Part shown: positions 59,733 through 64,000 of the stretch, piece after piece
Layout of the letters: each line of letters begins with the position of its first letter
Position numbering within the stretch: the first letter of the stretch is position 1
From: Microbacterium salsuginis
GTDB taxonomy: Bacteria > Actinomycetota > Actinomycetes > Actinomycetales > Microbacteriaceae
Length of the DNA stretch: 64,000 nucleotides
Assembly (NCBI RefSeq): GCF_012524205.1
Contig: NZ_JABACI010000004.1
Location: forward strand, 744,001-808,000
Reading direction: 5' to 3'
Program-made: the position numbers and the translations under genes
The notes under the pieces: generated by a model
The model's input: only the letters and a program-made list of their open reading frames with translations
Database searches by the model: none
Told to the model about the DNA's origin: nothing

Positions 59733-61471
59733 CCCGCATCGCGAACGACGCCGCGGACTTCGTGCCGCAGGCCCTCGCCGGATTCGTCGCCGCCCACGGC
59801 GACCTCGTGCGCGCCGTCGACGGCGGCGTCGTGCGGGCGAGCCCGGCCCCGCGCGGCTCGGTCGCCGTCGTGGTCGGCGGCGGTTCCGGCCACTATCCGG
59901 CCTTCGCCGGAGTGGTGGGTGCCGGCATGGCGTCCGGGGCGGTCTGCGGCAACATCTTCACGTCGCCGTCGGCGGGGCAGGCTTATCGTGTCGCGAAGGC
60001 CGCGCATCGCGGCGGCGGAGTGCTGTTCAGCTTCGGCAACTACGCCGGCGACGTGCTGCATTTCGGCGAGGCCCAGGAGCGGCTGCGCGAAGAGGGCATC
60101 GACGCGCGCACCGTGCTGTGCACCGACGACATCGCCAGCGCGCCCATCGATGAGATCCACAAGCGCCGCGGCATCGCGGGCGACTTCACCGTCTTCAAGA
60201 TCGCGGGCGCCGCTGCCGAACGGGGCGATTCCCTCGATGAGGTCGAGCGGCTCGCGCGCCTGGCGAACCATCGCACGCGCACCCTCGGGGTCGCCTTCGG
60301 CGGATGCACCTTCCCCGGTGCCGACGAGCCGCTGTTCACCGTGCCCGAGGGGATGATGTCGATCGGGCTCGGCATCCACGGCGAGCCCGGCATCCGCGAC
60401 GTGCCGCGCACGAGTTCGGCCGAACTGGCACAGACCCTCGTCGACGCGCTGCTCGGCGATGTGCCCGAGCATCGTGGCGATCGCGTCGCTGTGATCGTCA
60501 ACGGCCTCGGCACCGTGAAGTACGAGGAGCTCTTCGTGCTCTTCGGGGATGTCTCGAGCAGGCTCGAGGAGGCCGGCATCACCGTCGTGCAGCCCGAGGT
60601 CGGCGAGCTCGTGACGAGTCTCGACATGGCAGGGGCATCCGTCACCTTCCTCTGGCTCGATGACGAACTCGAGCCGTTGTGGGCTGCCCCCGCGTACACG
60701 CCCGCCTACCGCAAGGGCAGGGTCGAGATCGTGACCGCGGACGCCGTCGACGACGAGGCGGAGGTCGATGTCGACGCCGCGGTGGACGTCGTCGAGGCGT
60801 CGCAATGGTCTCAGCACGCGGCGGCGGTGGCGCTGACGTACCTCGAGGTCGTCCGCACGACGATCCACGAGCACGAGACCGAACTCGGCCGCATCGACGC
60901 GATCGCGGGTGACGGCGACCACGGGGTGGGCATGCGCACGGGCATCGATGCCGCGACGGATGCCGCGGACCCGGCTGTCGGACTGTCGGCCATGCTCACC
61001 GCGGCCGGCGATGCCTGGAGTGAGAAGGCCGGGGGCACGTCCGGCGCGCTGTGGGGTGCGATGCTCCGCGCGATCGGGCGCGCGCTCGATCATGACGATG
61101 CCGACCTGCGCCACGCCGTTGCCGACGCCGCCCGCGCCGCGCTCGACGCCGTGACCTCACGCGGCGGCGCGCACGTGGGCGACAAGACGATGGTGGACGC
61201 CCTCGACCCGTTCGCGCGCACCCTCGCCGCACGCCTCGACGCCGGCGCCGGCGCCGGCGCCGAGATCGGCGCCGCGCTCCACGCCGCTGCGCGGGCGGCG
61301 ACCGAAGCGGCGGCGGCCACGTCCGGGTTGCGGCCCGCTCTCGGGCGAGCGCGGCCGCTCGCCGAGAAGAGTCTCGGACACCCGGATGCCGGCGCCACCT
61401 CGCTGGCACTCATCGCGACGGCGATCGCCGAGGCATCCACATCCCGCCCCACCCGAGAGGAAGAACGATGA
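59729..61471 (+). CDS. Dihydroxyacetone kinase-family ketose kinase (fused DhaK-DhaL)
   Basis: 580 aa, ATG overlapping the epimerase stop. The DhaK half (residues 1-335) has [26 protein letters not shown] and H217 in [12 protein letters not shown], which binds the ketose as a hemiaminal. The DhaL half (about 360-580) has [12 protein letters not shown] (Asp ligands of Mg-ATP) and [14 protein letters not shown]. It is an ATP-dependent kinase. Mycobacterial relatives phosphorylate D- or L-erythrulose. The RpiB-like neighbour fits a tetrulose substrate better than plain dihydroxyacetone, which is inference. Confidence 0.93.
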   Translation: MTRIANDAADFVPQALAGFVAAHGDLVRAVDGGVVRASPAPRGSVAVVVGGGSGHYPAFAGVVGAGMASGAVCGNIFTSPSAGQAYRVAKAAHRGGGVLFSFGNYAGDVLHFGEAQERLREEGIDARTVLCTDDIASAPIDEIHKRRGIAGDFTVFKIAGAAAERGDSLDEVERLARLANHRTRTLGVAFGGCTFPGADEPLFTVPEGMMSIGLGIHGEPGIRDVPRTSSAELAQTLVDALLGDVPEHRGDRVAVIVNGLGTVKYEELFVLFGDVSSRLEEAGITVVQPEVGELVTSLDMAGASVTFLWLDDELEPLWAAPAYTPAYRKGRVEIVTADAVDDEAEVDVDAAVDVVEASQWSQHAAAVALTYLEVVRTTIHEHETELGRIDAIAGDGDHGVGMRTGIDAATDAADPAVGLSAMLTAAGDAWSEKAGGTSGALWGAMLRAIGRALDHDDADLRHAVADAARAALDAVTSRGGAHVGDKTMVDALDPFARTLAARLDAGAGAGAEIGAALHAAARAATEAAAATSGLRPALGRARPLAEKSLGHPDAGATSLALIATAIAEASTSRPTREEER

Positions 61472-61974
61472 CCGAGCCAATGCGGATCGTCGTCGGCAGC
61501 GACGACGCCGGCTACGAGTACAAGTCTGCGCTGAAGGCCCTGCTGGAGGCCGACCCGCGCGTCGCGTCCGTGGCGGACGTCGGGGTCGCCGGCGATGAGC
61601 ACACCGACTATCCCCATGTCGCTGTGGAGGCCGCGCGCCGTGTGGCCGCGGGAGGGGCCGACCGTGCGCTGCTCATCTGCGGCACGGGTCTCGGCGTGGC
61701 GATCTCGGCGAACAAGGTTCCGGGCATCCGCGCCGTCACTGCGCACGACAGCTACTCGGTGGAGCGCTCGGTGCTGAGCAACAACGCGCAGGTGCTCACC
61801 ATGGGCCAGCGCGTGATCGGTCTCGAGCTGGCCAAGCGGCTCGTGTCGGAGTGGCTCGGCTACCGCTTCGACCCGGCATCCGCTTCTGCCGCGAAGGTCG
61901 CGGCGATCGATTCGTACGACAACCACGGCGAGACCGGCCACGGCGTCGATCAGAACAGAGAGGCATGCTCATGA
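61468..61974 (+). CDS. RpiB/LacAB-family sugar-phosphate isomerase
   Basis: 168 aa, ATG 61468 overlapping the kinase stop. RpiB hallmarks: [32 protein letters not shown], catalytic Cys71 in [51 protein letters not shown]. Homologous enzymes include ribose-5-phosphate isomerase B and the erythrulose-4-phosphate isomerases (EryI/DerI) of tetritol breakdown. Directly after a ketose kinase, interconversion of erythrulose-4-phosphate and erythrose-4-phosphate is a good candidate activity. Ribose-5-phosphate isomerase is the alternative. Confidence 0.92.
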   Translation: MTEPMRIVVGSDDAGYEYKSALKALLEADPRVASVADVGVAGDEHTDYPHVAVEAARRVAAGGADRALLICGTGLGVAISANKVPGIRAVTAHDSYSVERSVLSNNAQVLTMGQRVIGLELAKRLVSEWLGYRFDPASASAAKVAAIDSYDNHGETGHGVDQNREACS

Positions 61975-62936
61975 CCCGGATCGCCGTCGTCGGCAGTGGC
62001 TACATGGGCGGTGGGATGGCGCAGGTCTTCGCGCTCGCCGGCCACGACGTCGTCATCTCGGACGTCACCGCCGAGATCGCCGCGTCGAACCTGGAGCGGA
62101 TCCGCACCGAGACTGAGGAGTTCGAGCAGCAGGGCCTCTTTCCGGCAGGCGCGACCGCGGTGATCGCCGAGCGGATCACCGCCGCGCAGAGCATCGAGGA
62201 TGCCGTCGCGGACGCCGAATTCATCGAGGAGGCGGTGCCCGAGCGCATCGAGATCAAGCACGAGACGCTTCGCCGCATCTCGCGGGCGAACCCGACCGCG
62301 GTCATCGGCAGCAACACCTCCACGATCTCGATCGCGAAGCTCGCCGAGGCCGTCGAGCACGCCGGGCGATTCCTCGGCGTGCACTTCTCCAACCCGGCGC
62401 CGTTCGTGCCCGGCGTGGAGCTCATCCCGCACCCCGCCACCGCCGAGAGCGCCATCGTCGCCGCCGAAGAGCTCGTCGCCGGAAGTGGCAAGATCGGCGC
62501 CCGCGTGAAGGACGCGACCGGATTCGTGCTGAACCGGCTGCAGTACGCGCTCTTCCACGAGGCGACCCAGCTGGTCGACGAGGGCGTCGCGACGCCGGAG
62601 GACATCGACGCGATCGTCCGTTCGACGTTCGGTTTCCGCCTTCCGTTCTTCGGGCCGTTCGCGATCGCCGACATGGCCGGGCTCGACGTCTACGCCTTCT
62701 GCTACGCGTCGCTGCAGGGCGACTTCCCGGAGCGCTTCGCGACGCCGGCCATCCTCGCCGAGCGCATCGAGCGCGGCGAGCTGGGAACCAAGACCGGCGG
62801 CGGCTTCCGCGCCATCGACCCGGAGCGCATCTCGGAACTGGTCGCGTACCGCAACCGTGCCTACGCGAAGATGAAGGAACTGCTGGACGAGCTCGGCCCG
62901 TCGCCGTTCGACGAGCCGGCAGGGGAGGCGCGGTGA
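61971..62936 (+). CDS. 3-hydroxyacid (3-hydroxyacyl-CoA-like) dehydrogenase
   Basis: 321 aa. ATG 61971 has AGAGAGG upstream and overlaps the RpiB stop; ATG 61965 is also in frame. N-terminal Rossmann motif [28 protein letters not shown]; catalytic region [14 protein letters not shown] and [18 protein letters not shown] (His of the dyad); C-terminal helical domain [29 protein letters not shown]. It resembles hydroxyacyl-CoA dehydrogenases and L-gulonate 3-dehydrogenase (lambda-crystallin). In a sugar operon with an alditol oxidase and no CoA ligase or thiolase, oxidation of an aldonate at C3 is more plausible than fatty-acid oxidation. Confidence 0.9.
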   Translation: MTRIAVVGSGYMGGGMAQVFALAGHDVVISDVTAEIAASNLERIRTETEEFEQQGLFPAGATAVIAERITAAQSIEDAVADAEFIEEAVPERIEIKHETLRRISRANPTAVIGSNTSTISIAKLAEAVEHAGRFLGVHFSNPAPFVPGVELIPHPATAESAIVAAEELVAGSGKIGARVKDATGFVLNRLQYALFHEATQLVDEGVATPEDIDAIVRSTFGFRLPFFGPFAIADMAGLDVYAFCYASLQGDFPERFATPAILAERIERGELGTKTGGGFRAIDPERISELVAYRNRAYAKMKELLDELGPSPFDEPAGEAR

Positions 62937-64000
62937 GTGTGACGACAGGGCTGGTCGGAGAGCGCAACTGGGCGTCCAACGTCGTCTACGGATCCGAGCG
63001 GATCGTGGCGCCGCGTTCGATCGAGGAGCTTGCGGATGCGGTCCGCTCCGCGTCACGCGTAAAGGCCCTGGGCAGTCGCCACTGCTTCAACACGATCGCC
63101 GACACCGACGGCGTGCACATCGTCGCTCGGGAACTGCCGGCGGACGTGACGGTCGACAGCGAGCGACGCGTCGTGCGAGTGGCCGCGGGCCTGCGATACG
63201 GGGATGTCGCGCCCCGACTCGACCGCGAAGGGTGGGCGCTTGCCAACCTCGCGTCGCTGCCGCACATCTCGCTCGCCGGCGCGGTGGCGACCGGGACCCA
63301 CGGGTCGGGAGATGCCGTGGCGTCGCTGGCAGCATCCGTCGCCGCCGTCGAGCTCGTGACGGCTGACGGAGAGACGCTCCGATTCGCGCGAGGCGACGCG
63401 GACTTCGAAGGCGTGGTGGTCTCACTCGGGGCGCTCGGCATCGTGACCGCCGTCGAGCTCGACATCGTCCCCAGCTTCGACATTGCGCAGACCGTCTACG
63501 AGCGGCTGCCGCTGGACGCCGTGCTCGACGACCTCGACGCGGTCACCGGGCTCGGCTACAGCGTCTCGATGTTCCACACCTGGCGCGATCCCGCTGTCGT
63601 CGACCAGCTGTGGGTGAAGAGACGAGCGGATGCCGCCGGCACTGCGCCCCACGACGTGCTGGGCGCTGCGCGGGCGACCGTGAAGCGGCATCCGCTGCCC
63701 GACGTCTCCGCCGAGAGCTGCACCGATCAACTCGGCGAGCCGGGCCCGTGGTTCGCCCGCCTGCCGCACTTCAAGCTGGAGTTCACCCCGTCCAATGGCG
63801 AGGAGCTGCAGTCGGAGTACCTCGTGCCGCGCGGCAACGCGGTCGCCGCCATCTCCGCGCTGCGCGAGCTCGCTCCGCGCGTCGCTCCGCTGCTGCAGGT
63901 GTGCGAGCTGCGCACCGTCGCACAGGACGACCTGTGGCTGTCGCCGGCGTACCAGACCGATGTGGTGGGCCTTCACTTCACGTGGAAGCCCGATCAGCCG
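62933..64000 (+). CDS. aldO: Alditol oxidase (AldO/xylitol oxidase type), 3' end beyond window
   Basis: Open from GTG 62933 (GTGA overlap with the dehydrogenase) to the window edge, 356 codons, so about 60 residues are missing. It closely resembles Streptomyces AldO: NWASNVVYGSERIVAPRS, VKALGSRHCFN with H50 as the covalent-FAD His, LASLPHISLAGAVATGTHGSG, VELVTADGETL, VSLGALGIVTAVELDI, SVSMFHTWRDP and PWFARLPHFKLEFTPSNGEELQSEYLVPR. AldO oxidises the C1 hydroxyl of xylitol, sorbitol and other polyols with O2, releasing H2O2; some members continue to the acid. It probably provides the entry step of this operon. Confidence 0.93.
   Translation, partial: MSVTTGLVGERNWASNVVYGSERIVAPRSIEELADAVRSASRVKALGSRHCFNTIADTDGVHIVARELPADVTVDSERRVVRVAAGLRYGDVAPRLDREGWALANLASLPHISLAGAVATGTHGSGDAVASLAASVAAVELVTADGETLRFARGDADFEGVVVSLGALGIVTAVELDIVPSFDIAQTVYERLPLDAVLDDLDAVTGLGYSVSMFHTWRDPAVVDQLWVKRRADAAGTAPHDVLGAARATVKRHPLPDVSAESCTDQLGEPGPWFARLPHFKLEFTPSNGEELQSEYLVPRGNAVAAISALRELAPRVAPLLQVCELRTVAQDDLWLSPAYQTDVVGLHFTWKPDQP

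Noticed and set aside
59639..61114. 491-codon antisense open frame over the kinase gene
   Set aside because: Shadow of the DhaK-DhaL gene; low-complexity Arg/Gly/Val composition.

Overview
The window is about 70% GC, with dense genes, many 4-bp ATGA/GTGA start-stop overlaps, frequent GTG/TTG starts and several apparently leaderless mRNAs. This points to a high-GC actinobacterium. The DUF7882-type protein near 47.3 kb and the recurrent cggatgcc/ggcatccg octamer suggest Microbacteriaceae, probably Microbacterium. That assignment is inference. No rRNA, tRNA, CRISPR array, transposase or phage gene was recognised.

Layout. 1-2.9 kb: the end of a DUF2000 gene, a VOC-family remnant, a DUF1579-like gene, and a DGPF-protein/ECF42-type sigma factor pair. 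3.1-19.3 kb: a divergent carbohydrate locus. A ten-gene minus-strand operon (LacI regulator, oligopeptide-type ABC importer, FAD oxidoreductase, DapA-family lyase, sulfatase, esterase) faces a plus-strand operon (tandem-FAH protein, second sulfatase, Tat-exported beta-helix protein). Repeated LacI-like sites lie at both promoters. 19.4-25.3 kb: a quinone-oxidoreductase-like enzyme, a membrane protein, a NarL-type two-component system and a MacB/FtsX-type ABC exporter, linked by two copies of a TACCGC-N4-GCGGTA palindrome. 25.4-32.9 kb: an AraC regulator, then a LacI regulator divergent from a sugar ABC importer and a GH2 glycosidase.

32.9-48.6 kb: two MFS exporters, SDR/MerR and MarR regulatory pairs, a DUF1254 protein, a cyclase-like protein, a fumarate-reductase-like flavoprotein with a divergent LysR gene, a zinc-ribbon SDR that lacks the catalytic Tyr, a Nudix hydrolase, a zinc alcohol dehydrogenase and small conserved proteins. 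47.7-51.9 kb: a LysR gene divergent from an MFS carrier, metallo-hydrolase and FAH hydrolase operon.

52.0-56.1 kb: a vanH-vanA-vanX glycopeptide-resistance core followed by a murF copy broken by an apparent one-base deletion, with no vanRS beside it. The cluster ends at a long inverted repeat. 56.4-64.0 kb: a tightly overlapping operon of GH3 glycosidase, sugar epimerase/isomerase, dihydroxyacetone-kinase-family kinase, RpiB-like isomerase, 3-hydroxyacid dehydrogenase and alditol oxidase (cut by the window edge). Together these could form an oxidative polyol route that removes one carbon and enters central metabolism as a tetrose phosphate.
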